Below are positions 51,904-61,125 of a stretch of 64,000 bases of DNA, one piece after another; positions within the stretch are counted from its first letter, which is position 1, and the number at the start of each line of letters is the position of its first letter. The stretch comes from Dyadobacter jiangsuensis (GTDB lineage: Bacteria > Bacteroidota > Bacteroidia > Cytophagales > Spirosomataceae): the NCBI RefSeq assembly GCF_003014695.1, contig NZ_PYAS01000001.1, forward strand, positions 554,738 to 618,737. The letters are read 5' to 3'. Below the pieces are notes generated by a model. That model was not told where the DNA came from. It saw nothing but the letters and a program-made list of their open reading frames with translations, and searched no databases. The position numbers were made by a program, and so were the translations under genes.

Positions 51904-52338
51904 ATGAATTTGAATGAAATCCGCGCCGAATTGGTCGCGAAAACCGAGCGTAAAATCCAGGAAATGAAAGCCAGAAACATTGTCCTGCCCGAACGAAGGG
52001 CGGATATGTGCGAGCTTTGCGACCAGCTTTCGCAGGAAATTTACGACTTCGCCGTCAAAACCACCCTTCAAATCGCCGACCGGCACCATCTTCGCGGACG
52101 GGCAGCCAACCTGCTCGATGAACTTCACGAAGACATTTACGCGCTCACCAATGGAGCGCTGGACATTCTGGTAGCAGCCTCTGCCTCGCAAGGCCCTGGT
52201 GCCGGGAACTCCCAAAGTCTCCAACCTGCTGTACGGAAGCAGCGGACAATGCGCACTCCGCCTAAATTCTTCCAGGTACTTTACGCCTGGTTCAAAGGTT
52301 TGCGCGGGTACAAACAACCGGCGGCTTTCTGCTACTGA
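51904..52338 (+). CDS. Uncharacterised small protein (144 aa)
   Basis: I do not recognise it. The first 95 residues look helical and charged: IRAELVAKTERKIQEMKARN, MCELCDQLSQEIYDFAVKTTLQIADRHHLRGRAANLLDELHEDIYAL. A CxxC pair (Cys36 and Cys39) and a His-His pair further on might bind a metal. The second part (GPGAGNSQSLQPAVRKQRTMRTPPKFF) is low-complexity. No signal peptide or membrane segment. Its last 7 bp overlap the end of the convergent beta-lactamase-fold gene. The AT-rich 160 bp upstream contain no exact -7 element. Confidence 0.62.
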   Translation: MNLNEIRAELVAKTERKIQEMKARNIVLPERRADMCELCDQLSQEIYDFAVKTTLQIADRHHLRGRAANLLDELHEDIYALTNGALDILVAASASQGPGAGNSQSLQPAVRKQRTMRTPPKFFQVLYAWFKGLRGYKQPAAFCY

Positions 52339-53729
52339 TTTTTGCCGCGTGCGGCTGCCTGGTCCAGCATGGAGCGGGCAATTTTGTTGTCGGGATCTTT
52401 CCGGACGGCCCGCTGTGCATATAAAACCGCCATATCGTTCTTACCCTGCTGTTTATACGCTTCGGCGATGAACTGGCAGGCGATGGCATAGTCCTTATCC
52501 TGTAAATCCAGCAGGAGACCAAGCGTGAACACCCTGATCGCGTCGTCGATGCGGTTGCGGCGCATGAGGAATTTGCCGGTATTGACAAGGTCGCCGATCG
52601 GGAACGAAAGGTCGTAAACGTCTTTTTTTGTCTCAGTGGCTGTGCGGTAAAATGCAACGCCCGCATCGAAATCAGTAAGCATTTCCTCGCGGAGTTCGAG
52701 GTATAGCGAGCGTTTGGGCACGATGTAAGGCTTATCGTCGAGGATCGAGAGGATTGCCGTCGTGAGCTGCCTCACTTTGAAATTCTGGTTACTGGTCGTC
52801 AGGATCACGAACCGGTCGTTTTTCAGGTCGTGTGTGATCAATGCTTCGTAATTGAAATTGGATCCGTGGTGCTGATGCCAGACCAGCTCGCCATTTTCGA
52901 ATCTTGCCTCGCCCAGGCTGCTTTCACCTTCGCCGAAATGCTCGGAAAGCTGTTGGATAGCCGTTTTCCTGACGAGTTTGTAGCTATCAACCGCCGCAAT
53001 GAACCGATAGAGGTCCTCGGTCGTTAGCCGGGGCCAGCCGGAGGTCGTTTCGCGGGGCTTTTCATTGATAAACTTGTTGTTGAAAGCGATTGCCATTGTG
53101 GTGTCGTTTAAAGGCAAGTCCATCACGGTATGCTTCATTTGGAGCGGTTTCAGGATATTTTTTTCTACAAATACCTGGTATTTCAAACCCGAAACCTGCT
53201 CGACGATCCGCTGTTGCAGGTACACGTTCGAATAGCTGTATATGTATGCTTTCCCCGGTGCGTTAGCGAGGTTTTTGAGCGAAAGAAGCTCATTCCGGAC
53301 ATCCCGATTGCTATTCATAGCGCCGGCGGGGAGCCCGCTGGTATAACTCAGCAGGTGCGAAATACGAATGCTGTCGGCCCAGGCGGGAAGCTCGGGCAGG
53401 TATTTGCGAATGGGGTCGGTTACAGAGAGCTTGCCTTTTTCAGCGAGAAGCATGATCGATATGCCGTTGAATTCTTTGGCAATGGAGCCGATATCGAACC
53501 GTTTTTGCATGGTCAGCGGGTATTGCCGGCTTCCGTCCGCGAACCCTACCGCGGCTTTGTAGATGGTCTGGCCTTTGTTTACTACCATCACATTTCCATT
53601 GAAGACACCGATGCGGTGCGCTGCCTGCATCAGGGAGTCGATGCGTCGGGGAAGAGGGGTGGTTTGAGCAAAAAGTATATGGGTCAGTAGGTTAGAGAAC
53701 AGGATGAGCGTGAGGAATTTGTTTTTCAT
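52332..53729 (-). CDS. Beta-lactamase-fold serine hydrolase with TPR tail
   Basis: 465 residues from the ATG at 53729. Signal peptide to about residue 22 (THILFAQ). The serine hydrolase domain (about 25-330) has the class C / penicillin-binding motifs: SIAK in FDIGSIAKEFNG, YSN in YSYSNVYLQQRI, and HHG in VWHQHHGSNF in place of KTG. C-terminal residues about 385-460 are TPR-like (GDLVNTGKFLMRRNRIDDAIRVFTLGLLLDLQDKDYAIACQFIAEAYKQQGKNDMAVLYAQRAV). Family members are peptidases or esterases rather than antibiotic beta-lactamases. Divergent from the FtsX-type permease gene at 54018. Confidence 0.87.
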   Translation of the reverse strand: MKNKFLTLILFSNLLTHILFAQTTPLPRRIDSLMQAAHRIGVFNGNVMVVNKGQTIYKAAVGFADGSRQYPLTMQKRFDIGSIAKEFNGISIMLLAEKGKLSVTDPIRKYLPELPAWADSIRISHLLSYTSGLPAGAMNSNRDVRNELLSLKNLANAPGKAYIYSYSNVYLQQRIVEQVSGLKYQVFVEKNILKPLQMKHTVMDLPLNDTTMAIAFNNKFINEKPRETTSGWPRLTTEDLYRFIAAVDSYKLVRKTAIQQLSEHFGEGESSLGEARFENGELVWHQHHGSNFNYEALITHDLKNDRFVILTTSNQNFKVRQLTTAILSILDDKPYIVPKRSLYLELREEMLTDFDAGVAFYRTATETKKDVYDLSFPIGDLVNTGKFLMRRNRIDDAIRVFTLGLLLDLQDKDYAIACQFIAEAYKQQGKNDMAVLYAQRAVRKDPDNKIARSMLDQAAARGKNQ

Positions 53730-53884
53730 ACAATATGGCTGATTAGATGAACGTGCTGGTTCAAGTATCATGCCAGTTTGTAACTTTTTGATACACAGTG
53801 CATTTTAAAGTTAATGCGATGTTCGGAAGCGAACGGGGCTGTCCGTTTTCAATTCATGAAGGCCGTGCAGCGACGGACGAGGGC

Positions 53885-53898
53885 GTCCGTTTTCGGAC
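53885..53898. promoter_or_regulatory. Dyad GTCCG-TTTT-CGGAC upstream of the permease gene
   Basis: A perfect 5-bp dyad; a direct copy of GTCCGTTTTC also occurs at 53841-53850, 44 bp away. Both lie within 180 bp upstream of the permease ATG. Possible binding sites of an unidentified regulator. Confidence 0.4.
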
Positions 53899-54017
53899 AG
53901 GATGTTTTGGTTAATGTTTTGAATTTCAATGTATTATTGAAATGGCATGCATTTATTAGCGTTTCACCACAACCGATCCTTTTCTCCCGCGCCCTGCCAG
54001 GCCCAAATACAGACAAT

Positions 54018-56420
54018 ATGTTTAGGAATTATCTGAAAATCGCCTTCCGGAACCTGACAAAGCACAAGGCTTTCAGTTTCATCAATATTTCCGGCGTTTC
54101 GTTGGGATTGACCTGCTTTTTGCTGCTCGCGTTATATGTGAAGGACGAGCTGGCCTACGACCGGTTTCACGAACATGCCGATCGTATTTACCGGCTGAAC
54201 CGCACCTTCCTGGCCAACGACGGTACGGAATCGCTGCGGCTCGGACATGCGGCACCGCCTTTTGGCCCGCTCGTGAAGCAGGACTTCCCGCAGGTTGAAC
54301 AGGTCGTACGCTTGCTGGAAACCGGGGCGTTGGTAAAATATGGCGAGAAGCGCTTTTCGGAGGACCAAATGTTTGCCGCCGAGGCGAATATTTTCAAGGT
54401 ATTTACTTTTAAAGTAGACCAGGGAAACCCCGATAAGGCACTCGAAAACCCTTTTTCGATTATGTTTTCGAAGCCTATGGCGGAGAAGTACTTCGGGAAT
54501 GAAGATCCTGTCGGGAAAGTGGTCCGGCTCGACAACCAGTTCGACTATACCGTAACGGGTGTTTTCGAGCCGCTTCCCGCGCAATCGCATTTTCACCCTA
54601 ATTTCCTGGTTTCCTTTTCCACCCTGAACGACGATCGTATTTACGGCGCCGAGGGGCTTCGTACCAACTGGGGCAACAATTCTTTCTCGACATTCCTGCT
54701 CTTGCCGAAACATTATGATGCACAAAAGCTGGCCGCCGCTTTTCCGGCATTCCAGAACAAGCACATCGATCCCAAGGCGTCGAAATATTCCGTGCTGACG
54801 CTCACGAAACTCACCGATATTCACCTGCGCTCTCACCTGGATTCCGAAATCGAAGCGAACGGGGATATTCAATATGTATATCTGTTTTCGGCGATTGCGA
54901 TTTTCATTTTGCTGATCGCCTGCATCAATTATATGAACCTCGCAACCGCCAAATCTGCCACGCGTGCGAAAGAGGTGGGCATGCGCAAGGTGATCGGCGC
55001 GGTGCGCACGCAGCTCGTGAACCAGTTTCTGAGCGAATCGGTGGTACTGGTCGCAATTTCGGTCGTGATTGCCTTTGTGGCCATGGTATTATGCCTGCCG
55101 TTATTTAATAATTTCACCCAGAAACAGCTTTCTGTTTCGGCATTGCTGGACCCTGCATTCCTGGCGATTTTGCTGGGTATTACGATCTTCACAGGACTGG
55201 TAGCCGGGAGTTATCCGGCATTCTTCATGACGGGTTTTCAGCCAATCGCGGTATTGAAGGGCAAGATTGCATCCGCTCTTAAAAACGGCAAGCTACGGCA
55301 GACGCTCGTGGTGGCCCAATTTGCGATCGCCGTCACGCTGATCATCAGCACGGCCGTCGTTTACAACCAGATGCGCTTTATACAGAATTATAAGCTGGGG
55401 TATGCCAAAGACCAGGTGATCACGTTTAGTATGCCCGATGACTCGACGATGAATGTCGAGGCGATCCGCCAGCGGTTCAAGGAACATGCAGGGGTTCGGG
55501 AAGTAGGGCGTTCGTCACGCATACCGTCGGGCCGGCTGCTCGACTCGTGGGATGCGTACGTCATGAAAGGCGATTCGATGGCGCCTACGCAAATCAATAT
55601 CAAGTCGCTTTCCGTGGACGAGGATTTCATTCCCGCGTACCAGATCCGAATGGCCGCAGGTCGGAATTTCTCCCGTCAATACCCGACCGACCGCACCAAC
55701 GGGTTTATCCTCAATGCAACTGCCGCCCGTTTGCTGGGCTGGAAAAACCCGGAGGAGGCCATTGGTAACCGTTTTGGTTATGGTGAAATGCGGGGACAAA
55801 TCATTGGTGTGACGGCCGATTACCATTTCGAATCGCTGCATCAGAAAGTGGCGCCTATCGTGATGTTCTACCAGCCGGGCCGCCTCGGGCGCGTATCCGT
55901 GCAGGTGGCGGGCAAGGATATTCAGGGCGCATTGGCTCACCTGGGCTCGGTGTGGAAGAGTCGTTTCCCGGATGTGCCGTTCCAATACGAATTCCTCGAC
56001 CAGCGCTTTGGCAAGCTTTATGCCCGGGAGCAAACCCAACAGCTGTTGTTCGGCATATTCGCGGGCATTGCGATCCTCATTTCCTGCATGGGCTTGCTGG
56101 GGCTTTCGATGTTCATGGCCGAGCTTCGGACGAAGGAAATCGGCGTGAGAAAGGTGCTGGGCGCTTCGGTACCCAGCATTGTGGGGCTGCTCTCAAAGGA
56201 TTTCCTCAAACCGGTCGTTGTGGCCATCCTCATTGCATCGCCGATTGCATGGTATGGCATGAAAAACTGGTTACAGGACTTTGCCTATCATACCGACATC
56301 CAATGGTGGGTGTTCTTGCTGGCCGGTATGCTGTCGATCGCCATTGCATTGTTTACGGTGAGTTTCCAAAGCATTCGAGCAGCGCTGATGAACCCGGTCA
56401 AAAGTTTGAGAAGCGAGTAA
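54018..56420 (+). CDS. FtsX/MacB-type ABC transporter permease (no prefix domain)
   Basis: 800 residues from the ATG at 54018; the longer in-frame start at 53814 reads through the dyad region and does not look like protein. MFRNYLKIAFRNLTKHKAFSFINISGVSLGLTCFLLLALYVKDELAYDRFHEHADRIYRLNR is the common start of Bacteroidota permeases of this type. It has two MacB_PCD / FtsX halves (LIACINYMNLATAKSATRAKEVGMRKVIGAVR and LISCMGLLGLSMFMAELRTKEIGVRKVLGAS). There is no ATPase and no PadR partner nearby, unlike the permease at 23323. The substrate is unknown. A sulfatase follows 114 bp downstream, probably a separate unit. Confidence 0.9.
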   Translation: MFRNYLKIAFRNLTKHKAFSFINISGVSLGLTCFLLLALYVKDELAYDRFHEHADRIYRLNRTFLANDGTESLRLGHAAPPFGPLVKQDFPQVEQVVRLLETGALVKYGEKRFSEDQMFAAEANIFKVFTFKVDQGNPDKALENPFSIMFSKPMAEKYFGNEDPVGKVVRLDNQFDYTVTGVFEPLPAQSHFHPNFLVSFSTLNDDRIYGAEGLRTNWGNNSFSTFLLLPKHYDAQKLAAAFPAFQNKHIDPKASKYSVLTLTKLTDIHLRSHLDSEIEANGDIQYVYLFSAIAIFILLIACINYMNLATAKSATRAKEVGMRKVIGAVRTQLVNQFLSESVVLVAISVVIAFVAMVLCLPLFNNFTQKQLSVSALLDPAFLAILLGITIFTGLVAGSYPAFFMTGFQPIAVLKGKIASALKNGKLRQTLVVAQFAIAVTLIISTAVVYNQMRFIQNYKLGYAKDQVITFSMPDDSTMNVEAIRQRFKEHAGVREVGRSSRIPSGRLLDSWDAYVMKGDSMAPTQINIKSLSVDEDFIPAYQIRMAAGRNFSRQYPTDRTNGFILNATAARLLGWKNPEEAIGNRFGYGEMRGQIIGVTADYHFESLHQKVAPIVMFYQPGRLGRVSVQVAGKDIQGALAHLGSVWKSRFPDVPFQYEFLDQRFGKLYAREQTQQLLFGIFAGIAILISCMGLLGLSMFMAELRTKEIGVRKVLGASVPSIVGLLSKDFLKPVVVAILIASPIAWYGMKNWLQDFAYHTDIQWWVFLLAGMLSIAIALFTVSFQSIRAALMNPVKSLRSE

Positions 56421-56534
56421 GATCTTTAAATTAATCTGTCCTATTCTATGGATTTGGTATATTAGCAAACTTGGACCAACCCCCGGAGTGCTTATGCTGG
56501 CTGTTCCGGGGAATTTACTGCTATATGCCATCTT

Positions 56535-57920
56535 ATGAGACGAACCAGATTAGTCAGGTCATTAGTTTGTATTGTACTGCTATTCAGTTTGCTGCCTGCT
56601 GTTGCCCAGCGGAAGGCGGCGCAATCGCCGCCGAACATCATCGTAATCCTCACCGACGACATGGGTTACGGGGATATCGGTGCCTATGGCGGACGTTTTG
56701 TTCCCACGCCAAATATCGACCGCCTTGCGGCGGGCGGTCTTAAACTCACGCAGTATTACAGTGGCGCGCCGATCTGTTCGCCCTCGCGGGCGAGCATTCT
56801 CACCGGCATGCAACCCGGAAAATGGAACTTTACCACGTTTCTGGACACCCGAAAGCACAATAAGGACGCGGAACAGATTGACTACCTGACTCCGGAAGCA
56901 CCTTCCATAGCCCGTTTTTTCAAGAATGCGGGCTATGCCACAGGGCATTTTGGCAAGTGGCATATGGGTGGTGGGCGAGACGTGACCAATGCGCCCGGCT
57001 TCGCGCAGTATGGCTTCGACGAGCATGCCAGCACCTACGAAAGCCCCGAGCCGGACCCGGCGATTACCGCTACGAACTGGATCTGGTCGGAAAAAGACAG
57101 CATTAAAAGGTGGGGCCGCACCCAATACTTCGTCGACAAAACGCTGGATTTTATGAAGCGGCACAAAGGTCAGCCGTGTTTCATCAACCTCTGGCCCGAC
57201 GACGTGCATACGCCCTGGGTACCCAAAGTGGAAACCGAGTATACCGGCAAATTTCCGATGAATCCGCAGGAGGAAGCCGCATTTAAGGGTGTTCTCAAAG
57301 AATATGATGTGCAAATCGGGCGATTGCTCGACGGCCTGAAAGCGCTTGGGCTGGCCGAGAATACGATAGTGATCTTCACCAGTGACAATGGTGCACTCCC
57401 TACTTTCGGCGGTGCACGGAGCGGAGGCTTCCGGGGATCGAAGCTGTCGCTGTATGAAGGGGGCATTCGAATGCCTTTCATCGTTAGCTGGCCCGGTCAT
57501 ATTCCTGCTGGTAAAGCCGACGACCGATCAGAACTGCACGCGACCGACCTTTTGCCGACTTTATCCAAGCTGGCAGGGGTAAGGATCCCTGAAAGCTATC
57601 ATGGCGACGGCCTCGACCGATCGGGTATGTTATTGGGCAAACCTTCGTTCCGAAAAAAGGAAATGTTCTGGGAATACGGGCGGAACGATATTGCCTATAA
57701 TTACCCGAAAGGCAATGACCGCAGTCCACGCCTCGCAGTGCGCTCCGGCGAATGGAAGCTGCTGATGGATGCAGACGGCAGTAAAGCGGAACTTTACAAC
57801 ATTGTTAAAGATCCGGCCGAAACGACCAATCTTCAAGCAACGGAGGCAAAAATCACGAAAGAACTAAGCGGGAAGCTGGTTGCCTGGTGGCAGTCGCTGC
57901 CGAAGCTGAATGCGCATTAA
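56535..57920 (+). CDS. Exported type I sulfatase
   Basis: 461 residues with signal peptide to about 25 (LLPAVAQ). Catalytic formylglycine site CSPSRAS starting at Cys81, in the S1 consensus C-x-P-S-R, so it needs an anaerobic or FGE-type maturase to convert the Cys. Metal ligands are the Asp41-Asp42 pair in ILTDDMGYGD and FTSDNGALPTFGG (Asp-Asn) further on. GHFGKWHMGGGRDVTN carries the conserved Lys and His. It should hydrolyse a sulfate ester, on a glycan or a small molecule, in the periplasm; no other sulfatase or glycoside hydrolase is nearby. An inverted repeat CCCCGGA/TCCGGGG sits in its leader. Confidence 0.92.
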   Translation: MRRTRLVRSLVCIVLLFSLLPAVAQRKAAQSPPNIIVILTDDMGYGDIGAYGGRFVPTPNIDRLAAGGLKLTQYYSGAPICSPSRASILTGMQPGKWNFTTFLDTRKHNKDAEQIDYLTPEAPSIARFFKNAGYATGHFGKWHMGGGRDVTNAPGFAQYGFDEHASTYESPEPDPAITATNWIWSEKDSIKRWGRTQYFVDKTLDFMKRHKGQPCFINLWPDDVHTPWVPKVETEYTGKFPMNPQEEAAFKGVLKEYDVQIGRLLDGLKALGLAENTIVIFTSDNGALPTFGGARSGGFRGSKLSLYEGGIRMPFIVSWPGHIPAGKADDRSELHATDLLPTLSKLAGVRIPESYHGDGLDRSGMLLGKPSFRKKEMFWEYGRNDIAYNYPKGNDRSPRLAVRSGEWKLLMDADGSKAELYNIVKDPAETTNLQATEAKITKELSGKLVAWWQSLPKLNAH

Positions 57921-57925
57921 TGCAT

Positions 57926-59131
57926 TCACATCGCCGCGCGCTCGATGATCCAGAAAATGGCGGCCACGGAGGCGAGTAGCGCGCCGCCGACGCGTATCAG
58001 CCGATAGGCCGGCCGCCGGCTCAGTGCGATGAGCGCAGGAATGGTAACCGCGATGATCAGTAGCTGCATGAGCTCGATACCCGCATTGAATCCCAGAATG
58101 CTGAGTACCATCCGTCCGGTGCTCAGCGACAGGTTCGCGAGCGTATCCGCGAACGCGAGCCCGTGTACGAGGCCGAAGCCGGCGGCTACCCATATTTCTT
58201 TGCCAGGGAAAACCGGCCGCCACGCATGGAGCGCCGAAACGAGGATCGATACTGCGATGAGGATTTCAACCGGTTGGATGGGCAAATGCACCCAACCCAT
58301 CGCACCCAGCAGCAACGTAAGCGAATGCCCGACAGTGAATGCCGTAACGATCCGCAGCAAATGCATCAGGCTGTAACGAACGCCCCCGAAGCTTTCCCAA
58401 CGCCTGCGCGAAAACAACAATGGCGCGGGAAGCAGCAATACCAGCAGAAAAAGCAGGTGATCCGTACCTTCGGCGATATGCTGCATGCCAAGCTTTACCA
58501 TAGAGGAGAAGCCGGTCCAGGCATTGCCCGGTTGCAAACTGACAGCCAGCGGTAATATCCTGTTATTGACGATATCCAGCTCGATAACGCCTACCTGCTC
58601 CGGGTTTTCTTCGGCGAGCTGCCCGGTTTCCCAATCCTGGCTTATAGATACGAGGATTTTGTGGGTCGCCACCTGATGCAGGACCGCATCGTAATGCAGC
58701 GTGAACCGCCGCGTGTCTGCGCCCGCGGGCGGAACGAGGCGCAGGTGCGCAACCAGTTCCCGGTAAGTGCCGTTGATGGTGTTCTGCGTTTTGGTGAAGG
58801 ACAATGTGCCAACCTCTACACGCCAATATTGATCGTTCGGTGACTGCAAACGGGTGTGAGTTAGTAAATAGGCGCGCAGTTGCTGCTCAAATCGTTGCGC
58901 CGACCCGATTTCCGGATCGTTCACAGGTAGCCCCGTTGCAGCTTCCAATTCGCTCAGCGGGATTTGAATCTCGGCATCGATGCGGTTTTCATGTACTGTG
59001 AGGAGTACCACAGAATTGGGCATCGGATGTGCCGGGGCTGTGAAAGGCAACAGCGCGGCCAAAATGATTTGGATGGCGAACATCAGCCTCTTTTTGGTGA
59101 AGCTGATGGTGCGGAGCAGGCTATTCATCAT
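57926..59131 (-). CDS. HupE/UreJ-like membrane protein with extracytoplasmic N-terminal domain
   Basis: 401 residues from the ATG at 59131. Signal peptide to about 35 (PFTAPAHP). Residues 36-205 form a soluble beta domain (VLLTVHENRIDAEIQIPLSELEAATGLP and FTLHYDAVLHQVATHKILVSISQDW). The C-terminal part has about six membrane helices with the HupE/UreJ_2 pattern: GMQHIAEGTDHLLFLLVLLL, where His and Asp form the G-x-x-H-x-x-x-G-x-D-H motif, and GFGLVHGLAFADTL, and FTVGHSLTLLLGA. The family is implicated in nickel or cobalt entry; the second role of the N-terminal domain is unknown. The start is 8 bp downstream of the DUF3500 gene, so both are one operon. Confidence 0.87.
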   Translation of the reverse strand: MMNSLLRTISFTKKRLMFAIQIILAALLPFTAPAHPMPNSVVLLTVHENRIDAEIQIPLSELEAATGLPVNDPEIGSAQRFEQQLRAYLLTHTRLQSPNDQYWRVEVGTLSFTKTQNTINGTYRELVAHLRLVPPAGADTRRFTLHYDAVLHQVATHKILVSISQDWETGQLAEENPEQVGVIELDIVNNRILPLAVSLQPGNAWTGFSSMVKLGMQHIAEGTDHLLFLLVLLLPAPLLFSRRRWESFGGVRYSLMHLLRIVTAFTVGHSLTLLLGAMGWVHLPIQPVEILIAVSILVSALHAWRPVFPGKEIWVAAGFGLVHGLAFADTLANLSLSTGRMVLSILGFNAGIELMQLLIIAVTIPALIALSRRPAYRLIRVGGALLASVAAIFWIIERAAM

Positions 59132-59139
59132 TGATGCTG

Positions 59140-60255
59140 TTAGTTGCCGCCGTAATCGGAGCTGTGATCGCGCCATACCGAATGCGGGTGCGGCGTGTCG
59201 CGGATAATCACACCGCCCTGGTAGGAGAACTCGATCCAGACACTCGGGCCGTCGATGCGCACGTAGTCATTCTTGGTGGAAACCGCCGTAGTGCCCGAGT
59301 AGGCTACGTAGGTATCGGCCAGTTCGCTGGTGTATTTGGTCAAAATCGATGATGCGGACGTGGCATCGAGGTCGTTGACGTACAGTTTGATGGCATTCAA
59401 TACCAATGCTTGCTTATCGGAAGTCAGTGAGCCGACTTTCAGGCCTGATTTCGTGGCCGGAAACTTGCCGTCCTGGCCGGGGCCGAGCAGCAGGTCGGAA
59501 TAGGTAGCCGAAAGTTTGGCGGAAGCCTGCTCAGCCGAACTGAATCCGCCCAGCATTGTAGCGAATAACTGGCGTTCCTGTTCGAATGGCTGGTAGGTGG
59601 TGCTGCCTGCGGTAATGGCGGAAGCGGGTTCCACTCCCCGGAATGCAGGAGTTACGCCGGTAAGCTGGCCTGCATTAAATGTGTAAGGCTGCGTGTAATG
59701 GTGCCCGGTAAACAGGATTTCCCAGAGGCCGGTAGTGCTGGGCGTGCCCAGAAACGACAGGTAGTAGTTTCCTGCACCATAGTCCGACCCGCCACCGACG
59801 GTAGTCAGGTAATCGTCGGCTACGAGGTTGCCGAGCATTTCGTCGTAACCTTCATTGCTGGTACCCACCTCGAGAACAGCCACCATCAAATCCCGGAACG
59901 CAGCTAGCTGGGTGTCATTCAGCGAGCCTAAGTCAATGCCGACCCTGGCCGACATGCCAGCCGGGAGGTTCGACCATTTCCGGGTATTGGTTTGGTTGTA
60001 AGTCAATTGCATGGTGGAAACCTGGCTGCTGCTGAGCGTGGTCTTAAATGCCTCCGCCAGGCATACCACTTTCGCGACACCGCTCGCAGATGAACAGGAG
60101 GTATTGGCGCTCGTGGTAACCGCCAGGGCTTCGGTAACCGACGACGTCGCGCCGGTATCGGGTGTTACTTCCGAGGACTCCTCGGAAGAACTGCAACTCA
60201 AAGTAAAAAGCGCAAGCAGCGCAAGGCTGGATCCTGCTTTTGTCAGTGCTTTCAT
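59140..60255 (-). CDS. DUF3500 lipoprotein
   Basis: 371 residues. Lipoprotein signal MKALTKAGSSLALLALFTLSC with Cys21 lipidated; a Ser/Thr/Glu-rich linker follows to about residue 55. The DUF3500 body is RKWSNLPAGMSARVGIDLGSLNDTQLAAFRDLMVAVLEVG, NYYLSFLGTPSTTGLWEILFTGHHYTQPYTFNAGQLTGVTPAFRGVEPA, and a closing VRIDGPSVWIEFSYQGGVIIRDTPHPHSVWRDHSSDYGGN with several His that may bind a metal. Family function is unknown. It precedes a HupE/UreJ-like gene by 8 bp; I recall this pairing in other Bacteroidota, and it suggests a shared job in metal handling. Two 16-bp elements lie 100-160 bp upstream. Confidence 0.88.
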   Translation of the reverse strand: MKALTKAGSSLALLALFTLSCSSSEESSEVTPDTGATSSVTEALAVTTSANTSCSSASGVAKVVCLAEAFKTTLSSSQVSTMQLTYNQTNTRKWSNLPAGMSARVGIDLGSLNDTQLAAFRDLMVAVLEVGTSNEGYDEMLGNLVADDYLTTVGGGSDYGAGNYYLSFLGTPSTTGLWEILFTGHHYTQPYTFNAGQLTGVTPAFRGVEPASAITAGSTTYQPFEQERQLFATMLGGFSSAEQASAKLSATYSDLLLGPGQDGKFPATKSGLKVGSLTSDKQALVLNAIKLYVNDLDATSASSILTKYTSELADTYVAYSGTTAVSTKNDYVRIDGPSVWIEFSYQGGVIIRDTPHPHSVWRDHSSDYGGN

Positions 60256-60356
60256 GTGGGTAATGTTAGTAATTGTGGGATTTGATGGGTGACCGTCAGC
60301 GGTCAGCCATCAATACTCCAAATTTTGCCTCAAAAGCGCAGACGCCGGAAAAACTG

Positions 60357-60413
60357 TGGCGAATCGTGGGAATGTGGGGGCGGATGGGGGGCCTTTGTGG
60401 CGAATCGGGCGAA
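60357..60413 (-). promoter_or_regulatory. Two copies of a 16-bp element upstream of the DUF3500-hupE operon
   Basis: TGGCGAATCGTGGGAA (60357-60372) and TGGCGAATCGGGCGAA (60398-60413) start 41 bp apart, about four helical turns. A near-identical third copy lies upstream of the LytS/LytTR operon (62374-62389). The unit is itself a direct repeat of GGCGAA at 9-bp spacing, the sort of direct-repeat site expected for LytTR-type regulators. Confidence 0.55.
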
Positions 60414-60426
60414 GTCCTGGGCGGAA

Positions 60427-61125
60427 TTATTGGATGAACCGGTCGAGGAAATCCCTCTCGTAGCTGCTGCCGATGGGTATTTCCTCCTCTTCGATGAGAA
60501 TGACCTTGTTGCGAACGGTACGGATTTTGTCGAGCGGGACGATGTAGGAGCGGTGCACACGAACGAAATGCTCTGCGGGGAGCTTGTCTTGCATGGCTTT
60601 CATGGTTAGCCGCACCACCAGTGCGCGGGTGCCGCGAAGGTGGATTTTGAGATAGTTGTCGAGCCCTTCAATGAACAGGATGTCCGAAAGCGTCACTTTC
60701 ACGAGCCCATAGTCGACGCGCAGGAACAAATGCGCGGGCTCCCCGCTTTCCATGCGCTCGGTACTCAGCGATTTCAAACGTATTTGTGCCCTTTGCACCG
60801 CCTGCCCGAACCGCTCGAATGTGAATGGTTTGAGTAAATAATCGACCGCTTCCACTTCGTAGCTCTCCGCCGCGAACTCGCTGTAAGCCGTCGTGAATAT
60901 GACCATACTTTGCTGGTTGATGCTCCTCGAAAATTCCAGCCCCGACTCCCGCGGCATATTGATGTCGAGGAAAATCAGGTCTACCGGGTTATTTTCCATG
61001 TACAACCGCGCCTCGCCCGTGCGGGTGAAAGATTTGACCAGCGTAATGGAAGGAATGCGACTGCAAAATGCTTCGATCACATCCAGCGCAGGGCGTTCGT
61101 CGTCGAGGGCAATGGCTCTGATCAT
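60427..61125 (-). CDS. LytTR-family response regulator
   Basis: 232 residues. Receiver domain 1-120 with acidic Asp8-Asp9, phospho-acceptor Asp54 in LIFLDINMP, Thr in FTTAYSEFA and Lys in LLKPF. LytTR DNA-binding domain about 135-230: FLRVDYGLVKVTLSDILFIEGLDNYLKIHLRGTRALVVRLTMKAMQDKLPAEHFVRVHRSYIVPLDKI, with the typical FIEGLDNYLKIH and FVRVHRSYIV blocks. LytTR domains bind direct repeats. The start overlaps the end of the histidine kinase gene by 4 bp, so the pair is co-translated. Confidence 0.93.
   Translation of the reverse strand: MIRAIALDDERPALDVIEAFCSRIPSITLVKSFTRTGEARLYMENNPVDLIFLDINMPRESGLEFSRSINQQSMVIFTTAYSEFAAESYEVEAVDYLLKPFTFERFGQAVQRAQIRLKSLSTERMESGEPAHLFLRVDYGLVKVTLSDILFIEGLDNYLKIHLRGTRALVVRLTMKAMQDKLPAEHFVRVHRSYIVPLDKIRTVRNKVILIEEEEIPIGSSYERDFLDRFIQ

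Noticed and set aside
52332..53729. The beta-lactamase-fold gene as an antibiotic-resistance gene
   Set aside because: It has HHG instead of KTG and a TPR tail; such proteins are usually peptidases or esterases.
53938..53965. A sigma-54 type promoter (TGGCAT) ahead of the permease
   Set aside because: The -24 half is present, but the expected -12 TTGC at the required spacing is missing.
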